Assembly (NCBI GenBank): GCA_030065875.1
Contig: JASJCR010000007.1
Location: 1 to 64,000 of the forward strand
Reading direction: 5' to 3'
DNA: 64,000 bases
DNA from: Ardenticatenaceae bacterium
GTDB taxonomy: Bacteria; Chloroflexota; Anaerolineae; Promineifilales; Promineifilaceae
The translations under genes were made by a program, and so were the position numbers. Within the stretch, counting starts at the first letter, position 1, and each line of letters opens with the position of its first letter. Below the pieces are notes generated by a model, which did not search any database, was not told where the DNA came from, and saw only the letters and a program-made list of their open reading frames with translations. Shown here one piece after another: positions 1 to 9,300 of the stretch.

Positions 1-40
1 GGGGAGGGGTCAGTTGACCTTCAGAAGACCCTCCTCCTAG

Positions 41-63
41 CCCCCTCCCGACGAGGGAGGGGG
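41..63. repeat. GC-rich perfect palindrome
   Basis: A 9-bp perfect stem (CCCCCTCCC paired with GGGAGGGGG) encloses a 5-nt loop. No T-run follows on either strand, so it is not a classical intrinsic terminator. It lies upstream of the RNase H gene. It may be a REP-like palindrome or the end of a transcript from outside the window. Confidence 0.5.
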
Positions 64-176
64 AATTTGTCGGACTAAATAGCCTGTTTTCTCCTTCATC
101 AAGCTACCTGTCCGCCCTTGAACGTCATTGGGGAAGAGGTGGGGCCTAAAAATCAAAATTCGGGTAAAGTTAGCTC

Positions 177-848
177 ATGAGCAAAAAGAAAAAAAGCAAA
201 CTTTACGTGGTGGGGCGCGGCCGCCGGCCGGGAATCTTTGCGACCTGGGATGAAGCCAAGGCGCAGGTGGATGGGTATCCCGGGGCGAAGTATAAATCTT
301 TTACGTCATTAATTGAAGCGAAAAAAGCGTATGCGGAGTGGATGGGGCTAGAGGAAGCGTCGGTCAATTGGGAGCAGGTGCTGCCGGCCGGAGCGGCCGC
401 ACAGTTTGCCACCAAGAGCAGATTAATCGGCGATCCTGGGCCTAAAACGCAGGCGATTTGTGTTGATGCGGCTTCCAGCGGCAACCCCGGTCCGGTTGAA
501 TACCGCGGGGTAGATCTGACAACGGGACGAGAGATTTTTCACCGCGGTCCTCTTGCCGACGGCACCAACAATGTCGGCGAATTTCTGGCGCTGGTACACG
601 GCTTACAATACCTGCAGGAAAAAGAGCTGGACTGGCCGATTTATTCAGATTCAAGAATCGCGTTGGGGTGGGTCGGCCGGCATAAAAAAGCGCGCACAAA
701 CGTCAAGCCAACTGGCCGCAACGGCCGACTGTTTGTGTTAATCGAGCAGGCGGAAAAATGGCTGGCCGAAAATAAGTACGCCAATCAGCTGCTCAAATGG
801 GATACGGAGAATTGGGGGGAGATTCCGGCGGATTTTGGACGCAAATAG
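177..848 (+). CDS. rnhA: Ribonuclease H with viroplasmin-type N-terminal domain
   Basis: The product (223 aa) would cleave the RNA strand of RNA/DNA hybrids in the cytoplasm, removing R-loops or replication primers. Residues about 7-55 form the small basic hybrid-binding domain shared with caulimovirus viroplasmin and the N-terminus of eukaryotic RNase H1, with the pattern YVVGRGRRPGIF. Residues about 90-220 form the RNase H fold. Visible candidate catalytic acids are Asp97 (ICVDAA), Glu135 (NNVGEF), Asp158 (IYSDSR), and Asp219 or Asp209 near the C-terminus. The ATG at 177 is the only sensible start; the ribosome binding site is weak. The stop codon is followed at once by a 7-nt-period repeat array. 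The family assignment is firm. Which RNase H role it has in this cell is inference. Confidence 0.9.
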   Translation: MSKKKKSKLYVVGRGRRPGIFATWDEAKAQVDGYPGAKYKSFTSLIEAKKAYAEWMGLEEASVNWEQVLPAGAAAQFATKSRLIGDPGPKTQAICVDAASSGNPGPVEYRGVDLTTGREIFHRGPLADGTNNVGEFLALVHGLQYLQEKELDWPIYSDSRIALGWVGRHKKARTNVKPTGRNGRLFVLIEQAEKWLAENKYANQLLKWDTENWGEIPADFGRK

Positions 849-900
849 AGAGACATCAGACTACACAAAGACGAGAGACTGGAGACCAGAGACTGGTGTG
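847..900. repeat. Heptad (7-nt period) repeat array 1
   Basis: Degenerate tandem words of 7 nt, consensus near GACNNGA (for example GACTGGA GACCAGA). The array begins at the rnhA stop codon and runs nearly to the stop of the convergent gene at 916. One of at least fourteen such arrays in the window. Confidence 0.75.
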
Positions 901-915
901 TTGAAGCAAGTAGGG

Positions 916-1515
916 TTAGCTTTGTAAATTGAGGGATTTTTCGACAGCGACCAGCCAGAGGAGTGCCAGAAGGGGAATGGAGCCAAGCAGGAGGGGAAGC
1001 ATGGTCAGCACGCTGGCCACGCCGATGACCAGGACGATCAGCGTCAGCGACAGGGCGGTTAGGGGATGTAGAAGCCAAAACCGGCCGCAGTTTTGCATTG
1101 TTTGCCGCCAGCTTTGATTTTCCTGGGCCAGCCAGAATGGCCAGTACAGTCCGTTGAGACCCAGCCACACAAAGAGAGAAAGTAACCATACAAGTCGCAA
1201 AACCAGCCAGATTCCGCCGGATGCTGAAGCAAAGTAAAGCAAATTGACCAGGATGATTCCGATGACGAGCAGGTTGATTCCCCCCCACACCCAACCGGCC
1301 CAAAACAGCGACTTAAACTCCCGCCAGGCATCGCCAATGTGCCAGTAGGTCCCGGCCGTTGACCGGCTGCACATGACAAAAAGAACGGCCGTGGCCGGTG
1401 GCCCGGTGACAATCAGCAGTTGGGCCAGGGCCCAGCCGTACCCCAATAAGAGCAGGCTGGGCCACTCGTACCACCAGAGGAAAATGCTTCTCCGGAAGAT
1501 TTTCCAGACGTTCAT
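916..1515 (-). CDS. YesL-like (DUF624) membrane protein
   Basis: This is a 199-aa polytopic membrane protein with about five hydrophobic segments (roughly residues 15-45, 60-75, 78-110, 112-128 and 150-190). Its length, aromatic-rich N-terminus and position directly after two sugar permease genes match the YesL/DUF624 family, which accompanies carbohydrate ABC transporters. The biochemical role of that family is unknown. The ATG at 1515 is one base from the stop codon of the upstream permease gene, so translation is probably coupled. I see no catalytic motif. Confidence 0.65.
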   Translation of the reverse strand: MNVWKIFRRSIFLWWYEWPSLLLLGYGWALAQLLIVTGPPATAVLFVMCSRSTAGTYWHIGDAWREFKSLFWAGWVWGGINLLVIGIILVNLLYFASASGGIWLVLRLVWLLSLFVWLGLNGLYWPFWLAQENQSWRQTMQNCGRFWLLHPLTALSLTLIVLVIGVASVLTMLPLLLGSIPLLALLWLVAVEKSLNLQS

Positions 1516-1516
1516 T

Positions 1517-2401
1517 CTAACCCTTCAAACCGCCGTAGGCGATACCTTCCACAAAGTAGCGCTGGAAGATAAAAAAGATAATCGCCATGGGCAGCGTGGT
1601 AATCATCGAGCCGGCCATCAGCGCATTCCACTGCAGATTTTGCCCGATCCCGCCGCGGAGCAGGGCCAAACCAAGCGGCAGCGTATACAGATCCTGGTTG
1701 ACGCTGATGACGATCAGCGGATGCATAAAATCGTTCCATGAGCCCTGGAAGCTGAAAATGATTAGGGCCACGAGGGCCGGCCGGGCGATCGGCAATATGA
1801 CCCGGAAGAACATCTGAAAACGGCTGGCGCCGTCGATAGCGGCCGCTTCCTCCAAATCCCGGGGCACAGATTCAAAAAACTGCTTCATCAGGAACACCCC
1901 AAAGGCGGACACCACCTTGGGCAAGATCAGGCCGCCGTAGGTGTCGATAAGCCCCAGCTGTCGAAGAATGATAAACATGGGGATGAGCATCACGATGCCG
2001 GGGATCATCATCGTGCCCAGGATGCTCAGGAAGACGGCCGTACGGCCGGGGAAATCGATGCGCGCCAGGGCATAGCCGGCCATGCTGGAAAAAAGTACGT
2101 TGCCGGTGGTGACGGCGATGGCGATAAAGGCGCTGTTAAACATCCACCGGCCGACGTTAAGCCCCTGCATACGCGTATACCCTTCCAGGGTAAACGTTTC
2201 GGGAATGAGCGCGACCGGATTGGCCGCAATTTCCGGCAGCGTCTTAAAACTGGTGGTTACGGCCAGCATAAACGGATAGATAAAGGACAGCGCCAGCAAA
2301 AAGAGCAGCCCATACGATAAAACCATGCGCAGCGTTGCCATCAGGGATTGAGCAGAAGTGTTTGCGGACGCAGCGGGTTTGACTTCAGAAATTGTGGTCA
2401 T
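1517..2401 (-). CDS. Sugar ABC transporter permease, MalG type
   Basis: The product (294 aa) is one of two inner-membrane permease subunits of an oligosaccharide importer. It has six expected membrane helices, the first at about residues 30-50. The EAA loop that docks with the ATPase is clear near residues 185-210 ([20 protein letters not shown]). A ribosome binding site (GGAAGGG) precedes the ATG at 2401, 13 nt after the stop of the partner permease. The locus has no MalK-type ATPase gene, so a shared ATPase encoded elsewhere is inferred, as known for MsmX-type systems. The neighbouring GH65 phosphorylase suggests an alpha-linked disaccharide as substrate. Confidence 0.9.
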   Translation of the reverse strand: MTTISEVKPAASANTSAQSLMATLRMVLSYGLLFLLALSFIYPFMLAVTTSFKTLPEIAANPVALIPETFTLEGYTRMQGLNVGRWMFNSAFIAIAVTTGNVLFSSMAGYALARIDFPGRTAVFLSILGTMMIPGIVMLIPMFIILRQLGLIDTYGGLILPKVVSAFGVFLMKQFFESVPRDLEEAAAIDGASRFQMFFRVILPIARPALVALIIFSFQGSWNDFMHPLIVISVNQDLYTLPLGLALLRGGIGQNLQWNALMAGSMITTLPMAIIFFIFQRYFVEGIAYGGLKG

Positions 2402-2414
2402 CTGGAACCCTTCC

Positions 2415-3449
2415 TTAATCGGTTGCTTCGCTGCCGGTTATCCGGCGCTGAATCATCGTCAAAATAAAAATAATGATAAACAGGGACAGGGCGATCGCCG
2501 CCCCCAGCCCCATCTCGCTGTTGCGAAAGCCGTTGCGGTACACCATGTAGGCGACCGTTAGCGTCGTTTTTGCCGGTCCTCCGCTGCTCATAACGTACAC
2601 CTGATCAAAGACCTGATAGGTCCCGATCAAACCCAGGGTGATAATAAAAAACATCGTCGGCCGCAGCAGCGGAAGGGTGATTTTCCTGAACGTGGGCCAG
2701 GTGGTCGCCCCATCGATCTGGGCCGCCTCGTAAACGCTGGTCGGAATATCCTGCAGGGCGGCCAGGAAAATGATCATCATCGTGCCGATTGTGGTCCAGG
2801 TATTGAGAATCATGATACCGGAAAGCGCGACGGAAGGGCCGCTAATCCAATCCCAGATCGTCAATCCCAACAGCTCGGTGCGGAAAAAGGCCGGACCATC
2901 GCGCAGCGTCACGCCCAGCCAGCCCAGAATAATATGAATCAACCCGCGCGAATCTTCCATCCAGGCGATCGGCTCCCACAAACCAAGCGTTGCGCCGCTC
3001 AAAATAGAGTTGATCAGCCCGCTTTTCTGATAGAGGAAAAGAAAGATCAGGCTAATGGCGACGGATGACGTAATCGAAGGGAAATAATACGAAGTGCGGA
3101 AAAAGCTTTTGAAGCGCAGCAGCCGCTGGTTGACCACCACGGCTAAAAATAGGGCCAGCGCGGTTTGTACCGGTACCACACCCAAAGCGAAATAAGTTGT
3201 ATTTTTAAGGGCTTTAAAAAAGTCGGCGCGGCGGATGCCGTCCTGAAGCAAAATCGCCTGGTAATTATCCAGACCGATCCAGCTGGCTTCAGCCGGTGGA
3301 CTGATGCCATTCCAATCCGTAAAGCTGAAGTAAAGGGCAAAAAGAATGGGGATGACAAGAAAGATGGCAAAGATGATCAGGGCCGGGCTCAGAAACAGCC
3401 AGGCTGCGATGCGATCCTGTCTTTCTTGTTCGCGAATGCCAGCCGCCAT
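2415..3449 (-). CDS. Sugar ABC transporter permease, MalF type
   Basis: The product (344 aa) is the partner permease of the MalG-type protein. It begins MAAGIREQ, has a first helix near residues 20-45 and a long hydrophobic core. The EAA loop near residue 250 reads [20 protein letters not shown]. The reading frame stays open to a TTG at 3476, but I prefer the ATG at 3449 because a perfect AGGAGG lies at 3457-3462 with 7-nt spacing. The gene lies between the binding-protein gene and the MalG gene in one minus-strand transcription unit. Confidence 0.9.
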   Translation of the reverse strand: MAAGIREQERQDRIAAWLFLSPALIIFAIFLVIPILFALYFSFTDWNGISPPAEASWIGLDNYQAILLQDGIRRADFFKALKNTTYFALGVVPVQTALALFLAVVVNQRLLRFKSFFRTSYYFPSITSSVAISLIFLFLYQKSGLINSILSGATLGLWEPIAWMEDSRGLIHIILGWLGVTLRDGPAFFRTELLGLTIWDWISGPSVALSGIMILNTWTTIGTMMIIFLAALQDIPTSVYEAAQIDGATTWPTFRKITLPLLRPTMFFIITLGLIGTYQVFDQVYVMSSGGPAKTTLTVAYMVYRNGFRNSEMGLGAAIALSLFIIIFILTMIQRRITGSEATD

Positions 3450-3543
3450 GGTCGGACCTCCTGTGGGGCCAATCAAAAAAAACCGAAAAACTCATGACGC
3501 TCCGGCTGGTCTGGAACCGGCCGGAGCGTGTACTTGGTTTTAA

Positions 3544-4857
3544 TTAACGATTCAGCACTTCCGTGCCTACTTCTTCCGTATTTGACAGGACATCTTCGGC
3601 CAGCAGCGTGCCGCTAAATGCCTGCTGCAGGCCGTCGTTCATCGTATCGAGTACATCCTGAAAACCGGGGCGGAACTGCCAGGGGTTGGCGTTTTCAGCA
3701 CCGGCCAGGAACGGCTCCAGTTCAGGATACTGAGCGGTCCAGCCATCGGCCAGGCTGGCCCGAGTCGGCATGGCTAACCCAAGATCGGTCCATCTTTTCA
3801 TCCCCTCGGGACCGGTCAGGTAGTTGACCAGGCGGAAGGAGGCTTCTTTATTTTCACCAATGGCTGGAACACCGTAACAAACGGTAAAGGCCATCGTCGC
3901 CTCACCGGCCGGACCGGCCGGTAGCTGCACCACCCCATAATCGACATCGGGAAATTGGTCATTTAAGAAGGAAGCGATCCAATTTCCTTCCATCGACATG
4001 GCGGCACTCTCTTTACCAAACGCTTCACCGGGCCAGCCGCTGTCGAGACCAGCCGGGGTCGCGGCAAAACCGTCTTCAACCAGGCCAACGTAGAAATTCA
4101 TCGCTTCCATCGCTTCCGGGCTGTTGATGGTCATTTCGGTGAAGTCGCTGTTGGTTACGCTGCCGCCAGCCTGATATAGGAAAGCGATCCAGCGGGCGAA
4201 ATCGGCGCTAACAACCATGCCGTACACCCCATTTTCTTCATCGGTCAGCTGCTCAGCCGCCGCACGCAAATCGTCCCAGGTCCAGTCGTTGGTTGGGTAT
4301 TCGACCCCGGCCGCATCAAACAGCGCTTTGTTATATTGCAGTCCGAGTGTGCTAAAATCCTTGGGCGGGCAGTAGAGCGTATCATCAATGGTGAATGCTT
4401 CACGCAGGCTGGGGTAAAAATCGTCGACATTCTCAAGCTGACCTTCGGCCGGTTCAATTGAGTCGGCCGCTACAAAGTCCGGTAGTCGGAAGCTGTCGAT
4501 GTAAAAGACATCGGGCGGTGACCCACCGGCCAGACTGGTTTGGAGCTTGGTGTCGTAATCCGGCACGAGATTCAACGTCACGTTCAGATCAGGATTGTTG
4601 GCGTTGAATTCGTCGATGACTTCTTGCAGGCGGTCATTTTCCGCTTCCGAGCTGGCCCAGCCCATCAGCTGTAGTTCGGTTACCTCACTCTCACCTGAGG
4701 TTGATTCCGGTTCTTCAGCCGTTTCACCGCTGGTCTCGCTGCCCGTTTCTTCTTCTCCTTGAGTGGCGACCGGCTCCGCGCTGCCACCACCACAGGCCGC
4801 CAACAGCATCGTCAAGAGCAGCATCGCTAAAATGGTCCAGTAACTTTGTTTATTCAT
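3544..4857 (-). CDS. Sugar-binding lipoprotein of ABC transporter
   Basis: The product (437 aa) is an extracytoplasmic family 1 solute-binding protein. It opens with a lipoprotein signal (MNKQSYW, hydrophobic stretch, LLAACGGG) whose Cys near residue 22 would be lipidated. An acidic low-complexity linker of about 35 residues tethers the binding domain, and the rest has the MalE-like two-lobe fold pattern. The frame extends upstream to 4908, but the ATG at 4857 has a GAGGAG site 7-8 nt upstream and begins the signal peptide. It captures the sugar for the two permeases encoded downstream. The specificity, probably an alpha-glucoside, is inferred from the adjacent GH65 enzyme. Confidence 0.92.
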   Translation of the reverse strand: MNKQSYWTILAMLLLTMLLAACGGGSAEPVATQGEEETGSETSGETAEEPESTSGESEVTELQLMGWASSEAENDRLQEVIDEFNANNPDLNVTLNLVPDYDTKLQTSLAGGSPPDVFYIDSFRLPDFVAADSIEPAEGQLENVDDFYPSLREAFTIDDTLYCPPKDFSTLGLQYNKALFDAAGVEYPTNDWTWDDLRAAAEQLTDEENGVYGMVVSADFARWIAFLYQAGGSVTNSDFTEMTINSPEAMEAMNFYVGLVEDGFAATPAGLDSGWPGEAFGKESAAMSMEGNWIASFLNDQFPDVDYGVVQLPAGPAGEATMAFTVCYGVPAIGENKEASFRLVNYLTGPEGMKRWTDLGLAMPTRASLADGWTAQYPELEPFLAGAENANPWQFRPGFQDVLDTMNDGLQQAFSGTLLAEDVLSNTEEVGTEVLNR

Positions 4858-4958
4858 GACTTTTCTCCTCAAATTGATTTCCAAAGTTGTTTTGAAATTT
4901 TGCCGCATGGCTCAAGCCATTCTTTTTCGACCGCTTGGGCTCATGCAGCCATATGAAA

Positions 4959-7883
4959 TTATGGTTTGTGAATCACCTCCTGAGCGACGGTTTTGGGGGA
5001 TGGATTAGAGCTTTTTGATGCAGCGGGCGTGATGGACGAGGCGAATTGGCCGTCTTCCCGACGACGAATGTCGACAGCCCACCGCTGTCCCTGATAATAG
5101 AAGCTGAAAGCAAGCGTTTGCCAGTGGCTGGGCAGGCGAGGCGTGACGGTTGGCTCACTGGCCGTGAGCCGCAGGCCGGCAAAACCGAAGACGACCGCCT
5201 GCCACACCCCACCGGCCGAGGCGGCGTGGATGCCATCTCCCGCATTGCCGCGGGGATTGCGCAAATCGGCACGGGCGGCCAGCATAAAATGTTCGTACGC
5301 CTCTTCCGGCCGCTCCATTTCGCATGCGGCCCAGGCGTGAAAGCTGGGACCCAGCGAGGAACCGTAAACGTGGTCGGTTTTGGGCATATAGGTGTCCCAG
5401 TTTGTCTGCCACGTTTGGCGATCGAAACGATCGCGGAAAAGACAGAGCAGCATGATCACGTCCGCCTGTTTGAGCACCTGCCGCCGGTTTGCTCCTTCGA
5501 TGCCAAAAACAATTTGCAGGGACCGGTCGGCCTGGGCGATAAACTCCGGAGACACCTCTTCCAGCTCAAAGAAATTTTCAAATTGATCGATCAAACCGGT
5601 CTCTTCATCATATAAAAAGATGGTGTGATCGATGATGTCATGCCACAGAGTTAAATGGTTATCGGTTATTGATAAATTGGTTATTAATTCGCGAGCCTTT
5701 TCGGGAAAGGTTGTTTTGAGCCAGTCGAGCAGTTCCAGGGCGGTTTGCAGGTGCCAGCGGGCAACGTAGTTGGTGAAGCTGTTGTTGTCGACGTGGTCGT
5801 GGTATTCATCCGGGCCGATCACGTTGCGAAAGGCGTAGCGATGACCGCGTTTTGTCTCTTCCCGTTCCGCGCGGCTGCCCCAAAAGCGGGCGGTGTCAAG
5901 AATAATTTCCGCACCGTAGTCGCGGACAAAGGCTTCGTCACCGGTCGCTTGCCAATATTGCATGATGGCATAGGCGATATCGGCCGAGATGTGAATTTGA
6001 ATGTCGCCGGTCCAGATGCGCACGAGCTTTGTTTTGTCGTTTAGATCGGGCACCCAAGTGGGAGTCATTTCATCACCGGTGATGGCGCTCTCCCAGGCAA
6101 ACTGGGCCCCTGAAAAGCCGTTGCCGGCCGCCTTGCGCCGCGCCCCGGCCAGGGTGTGATAGCGATACATGAGCATCTGGCGGGCCTGCTCCGGACGGGT
6201 ATACATGAAGAAGGGCAAAATAAAAATTTCGGTGTCCCAGAAAACGTGGCCAAAGTAGCCGTACCCGCTCAGCGTTTTGGCTCCGATGCTGACCCGTTCG
6301 TCGCGCTGCGGGGCGGCCACGAGCAGCTGGTACAGATTAAAGCGCACGGCCAATTGGGCTTCGTCATCCCCTTCAATGATGACGTCACAATCGCGCCATA
6401 ACGCCCGCCAGGCTGCGGTGTGATCCGCTTTTAGGCGCTCGTAATCGATATCGCGCAGGGCGGTCTGCGCCCGGCCCACCACATCGGCCGCCTGTTGATG
6501 ATCATCACGGCTAGTGGTAAAGGCCACCAGCTTGTCGACCTGGGCGGTTTGCCCAATTTCCAGCTGATGAGTTTGCTGCAGGCGAGGATGCCCTGGACAG
6601 TTTTGGCAGGCGGCTGCGTGGGGGACCATCGCCGCCGCTCCCAGAGTGATTTTGGTGTGGCGCGTCGTCGCTGACAGCCAGACGGTATCGGCATCGTGCC
6701 CCTGTTCACCCAGATGCCAGTGAAGCAGGTCCCGATTGGAGACGTGGCCATTGATGCCGCTGTGGATCTCGACTGTGCACGGCCGATTGACGGCCGTGAT
6801 CAGGAGGCGCAGCGCCCCCAGGTGTTCGCGAGTGTAGCTAATAAAGCGCTCAAACGTCAGGTCGACCGTCGTTCCGTCTGGAGCGGTCCAGCGCACATCT
6901 CGCTGAATGATGCCCCGCTGCAGATCCATCACCCGAGAAAAATTTTTGACGTGCCCCTCACACAGCTGAAAGCGGCAGCCATTGATCGTGATTTCGGTGT
7001 CGAGCCAGCCGGGTAGGTTAACCAGCGAGGTAAAGGCCACCGGCATATCGTCAAAAACGCCGTGGGCAAAGGTGATCGCCGACTCGTCCGGATATCCTTC
7101 GGCAAAGGTGCCTCGGCTGGCAAAGAAGCCGTTACCGGTGGTGAAGACCGTTTCCATGTGGTGCATTTGTGGAGGGTCAAACGCCTTCTGCTGCACGGTC
7201 CACTGTGGATTGTAAGTGACCAGCTGCTGTAGGTCAGTCGGCTCGATTTCCTGCAGATTGTCTCGTCGAGTGGTGCGGGCGGTGGCGTTTAGGAGGCCGT
7301 CAAACCGTGCGGCCGGCCCCAGGGCCAGCGCCGCCATGCCGGCAGATTGGGCGGCCGCGATCCCGGCCGCGGCATCTTCGATGACGACACAACAGGCGGG
7401 CATAGCCCCCAGGCGCGCTGCGGCAAAGCGAAACAAATCGGGAGCCGGTTTTTGGCGGGTGACGCTGTTTCCATCCGCGATGACGGCAAAGCGTTCAGCG
7501 ATGCCCAGATGGGTTAAGACCGCTCGGGCGTTTTTACTGGCGGAAGCAAGGGCGTAGGGTATTCCGGCCAAATCGAGCGCGTCAAGCAGCGCTGTGGCTC
7601 CGGGCAGCAGATCGGCTGGTGAAATGCGGGTCAGCATGTCGACGTAGCCGCTGTTTTTACGGGCCATCATTTCCTGCAGCGTTGACTCATCCACTGTCCG
7701 GCCGCTGTGGTTGAGAATTAGCAGCAGTGATTCACGACGCGAGACCCCCCGCAGCTGTTCGTTGAAGGCGCGATCAAACGTCAGCCCTTCTTCATCGGCC
7801 AGCTGCTGCCAGGCAAGATAATGATATTCGGCGGTGTCGGTAATGACACCATCCAGATCAAAAATAACGGCTTGTAAGGTCAT
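4959..7883 (-). CDS. Fused beta-phosphoglucomutase / GH65 glycoside phosphorylase
   Basis: This 974-aa bifunctional cytoplasmic enzyme joins two pathway steps. Residues 1-215 form a HAD-type beta-phosphoglucomutase: nucleophile motif FDLDGVITDT, a lysine in SASKNARA and the acidic motif CVVIEDAAAG. Residues about 230-960 form a family 65 phosphorylase (maltose, trehalose or kojibiose type) with catalytic GPDEYHDHVDNNSF near residue 690, where the Glu is the general acid. A GH65 inverting phosphorylase releases beta-glucose 1-phosphate, which the HAD domain would convert to glucose 6-phosphate. The ATG at 7883 is chosen because it begins the HAD fold; the frame continues to a GTG at 7928. The exact disaccharide cannot be read from sequence. 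Confidence 0.9.
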   Translation of the reverse strand: MTLQAVIFDLDGVITDTAEYHYLAWQQLADEEGLTFDRAFNEQLRGVSRRESLLLILNHSGRTVDESTLQEMMARKNSGYVDMLTRISPADLLPGATALLDALDLAGIPYALASASKNARAVLTHLGIAERFAVIADGNSVTRQKPAPDLFRFAAARLGAMPACCVVIEDAAAGIAAAQSAGMAALALGPAARFDGLLNATARTTRRDNLQEIEPTDLQQLVTYNPQWTVQQKAFDPPQMHHMETVFTTGNGFFASRGTFAEGYPDESAITFAHGVFDDMPVAFTSLVNLPGWLDTEITINGCRFQLCEGHVKNFSRVMDLQRGIIQRDVRWTAPDGTTVDLTFERFISYTREHLGALRLLITAVNRPCTVEIHSGINGHVSNRDLLHWHLGEQGHDADTVWLSATTRHTKITLGAAAMVPHAAACQNCPGHPRLQQTHQLEIGQTAQVDKLVAFTTSRDDHQQAADVVGRAQTALRDIDYERLKADHTAAWRALWRDCDVIIEGDDEAQLAVRFNLYQLLVAAPQRDERVSIGAKTLSGYGYFGHVFWDTEIFILPFFMYTRPEQARQMLMYRYHTLAGARRKAAGNGFSGAQFAWESAITGDEMTPTWVPDLNDKTKLVRIWTGDIQIHISADIAYAIMQYWQATGDEAFVRDYGAEIILDTARFWGSRAEREETKRGHRYAFRNVIGPDEYHDHVDNNSFTNYVARWHLQTALELLDWLKTTFPEKARELITNLSITDNHLTLWHDIIDHTIFLYDEETGLIDQFENFFELEEVSPEFIAQADRSLQIVFGIEGANRRQVLKQADVIMLLCLFRDRFDRQTWQTNWDTYMPKTDHVYGSSLGPSFHAWAACEMERPEEAYEHFMLAARADLRNPRGNAGDGIHAASAGGVWQAVVFGFAGLRLTASEPTVTPRLPSHWQTLAFSFYYQGQRWAVDIRRREDGQFASSITPAASKSSNPSPKTVAQEVIHKP

Positions 7884-7899
7884 TATTTCAACCCTTTTT

Positions 7900-7990
7900 G
7901 AATGTCCGCAGATAGCGCAGATCTTCACAGAGCTCCGCAGGAGCTAGATGGAAATCTGTGATAATCCGTGTTAATCCGTGGTTCTTCTTT
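7900..7990. repeat. Degenerate CAGATNNNCGCAGA-type dispersed repeat
   Basis: The spacer between the LacI gene and the GH65 gene holds words such as CCGCAGATAGCGCAGAT and ATCTGTGATAATCCGTG. These recur in other spacers at 12655, 13438 and 19646. A small inverted repeat (AGCTCC/GGAGCT) lies near 7928. I see no promoter or operator here, so transcription may read through from the LacI promoter. Confidence 0.5.
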
Positions 7991-8056
7991 CGAATTCTTT
8001 TTGTAAACTTCTTAAATTACTCAGCGGCAGCCGGCGAGCGGCTCAGGCCGCAAACT

Positions 8057-9085
8057 TTACAGGCGCATGACGCCTGATGAGCGGCGCACGACCAGCCTGG
8101 GTTTGAGCAGGATGCCCTTTTGCTCGATCGATTGATTGTTGATTTGTTTGAGGAGCAGATCGACAACCGCCTGACCCACGGCGGTGATCGGCTGGCGTAC
8201 GGTAGTCAGCGGCGGGTGGAGAAATTCGCTCATGGGAATATCGTCGTAGCCGGTTACGGCGATATCCTGCCCGACCTGCAGACCGGCTGCGGCCAGGCCG
8301 TTCATCGCTCCGATGGCGATCACGTCACTGATGCAAACCACGGCGGTGGGGTGTTTGTCTGTGGGCAGGGCGAGAAGCTGCCGCACCCCTTCTGCTCCGG
8401 CCTGCACCGTGTTGTCAACCCGCACCATCCATTCGGTTTCCAGGGGCAGACCGGCTTCTTTCATTTTGCTGCGATAGCCGGCTTCGCGGTGCTGGCCGGT
8501 TTGTGACTCGGCCGGCCAGCCGAGCATGGCGATTCGCTGATGGCCGCGTTCGAGCAAATGATCGACAACCTGTTCGATCCCATCCTGGCCATCGACATCG
8601 ACCCAGCAGAAATCCCAATTTTTATTCGCCTGTCCAAAGCTGGTGAAGGGAATTCCTTGCTCGATTAAATAAGCGATGCGCGGGTCGTTTTGGTTCGTAT
8701 CGGCCAGGAGAAACCCATCGACCTGCCGCCGATCGTACATTGCCTGATAGGTTTGCGTATCCATCAGGTCATCCGAACCGATCAGAAAGGTCAGCAGGTG
8801 ATAGCCGTGCTCTTCGGCCGTTTGCGCCGCTTTGTAAAGAAAGCGATCGAGAACCGGCCGGTTTTCATCCAGGGCACGCCAGGCATAGCCGATCAAGTGG
8901 CTTGACTGGGTGCGCAAATTGCGGGCGCTGACGTTTGGTTTGTAGCCCAGCATCTCGACCGCATCCCAAATGCGCGACTCGGTTTCCGGGGTCACGTTGG
9001 CTTTGCCGTTGAGCACTTTGGAAACGGTTTGATAGCTAACTCCTGCCTGAGAGGCAACGTCTTTGAGCGTGGTTGTTTTGGGCAT
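8057..9085 (-). CDS. LacI-family transcriptional regulator
   Basis: This 342-aa repressor has an N-terminal LacI helix-turn-helix (residues 4-25, TLKDVASQAGVSYQTVSKVL) and hinge helix (PNVSARNLRT). A periplasmic-binding-protein-like sensor domain spans about 62-335. The ATG at 9085 follows AGGTG at 5-nt spacing. It heads the minus-strand sugar locus and is very likely the local regulator of the phosphorylase and ABC genes, with the imported sugar or a derivative as inducer. Two identical palindromes upstream, downstream of a strong promoter, indicate autoregulation. The ligand is unknown. Confidence 0.93.
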   Translation of the reverse strand: MPKTTTLKDVASQAGVSYQTVSKVLNGKANVTPETESRIWDAVEMLGYKPNVSARNLRTQSSHLIGYAWRALDENRPVLDRFLYKAAQTAEEHGYHLLTFLIGSDDLMDTQTYQAMYDRRQVDGFLLADTNQNDPRIAYLIEQGIPFTSFGQANKNWDFCWVDVDGQDGIEQVVDHLLERGHQRIAMLGWPAESQTGQHREAGYRSKMKEAGLPLETEWMVRVDNTVQAGAEGVRQLLALPTDKHPTAVVCISDVIAIGAMNGLAAAGLQVGQDIAVTGYDDIPMSEFLHPPLTTVRQPITAVGQAVVDLLLKQINNQSIEQKGILLKPRLVVRRSSGVMRL

Positions 9086-9109
9086 ATGACACCTGTCCGG
9101 GTGCTGAGG

Positions 9110-9131
9110 CGAACGTTCGGGCGAACGTTCG
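9110..9131. promoter_or_regulatory. Tandem LacI-family operators
   Basis: Two perfect 10-bp palindromes CGAACGTTCG lie at 9110-9119 and 9122-9131, 12 bp centre to centre. A central CG in an A/T-flanked dyad is typical of LacI-family operators. They lie just downstream of the predicted transcription start of the LacI gene, positioned to block elongation or initiation. No further copy was seen in the sugar locus. Confidence 0.8.
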
Positions 9132-9141
9132 CTTTACCCAT

Positions 9142-9169
9142 ACTATACAAAAGTTGGGGGTCTTGTCAA
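9142..9169 (-). promoter_or_regulatory. Sigma70-type promoter of the LacI gene
   Basis: On the minus strand TTGACA (9169-9164) and TATAGT (9147-9142) are separated by 16 nt. Transcription would start near 9135, immediately upstream of the tandem operators. It may drive the whole sugar locus, as no other good promoter was found before the GH65 gene. Confidence 0.75.
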
Positions 9170-9300
9170 GGGGTAATCAAACGAGGCAGATGATCAAAAA
9201 ATCGACTGAAGTGACCCAAAAGTCAAGGAGCGCTTTTCTTTTCTGGTAAGCTGGATATGATAATTTAAATGGCTCCCAACTTGTAAAGCGATTCCACAAC

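Noticed and set aside
5046..5615. 189-aa plus-strand open frame inside the GH65 gene
   Set aside because: It is a shadow of a high-GC coding region. The opposite strand has an unambiguous GH65 domain with catalytic motifs.
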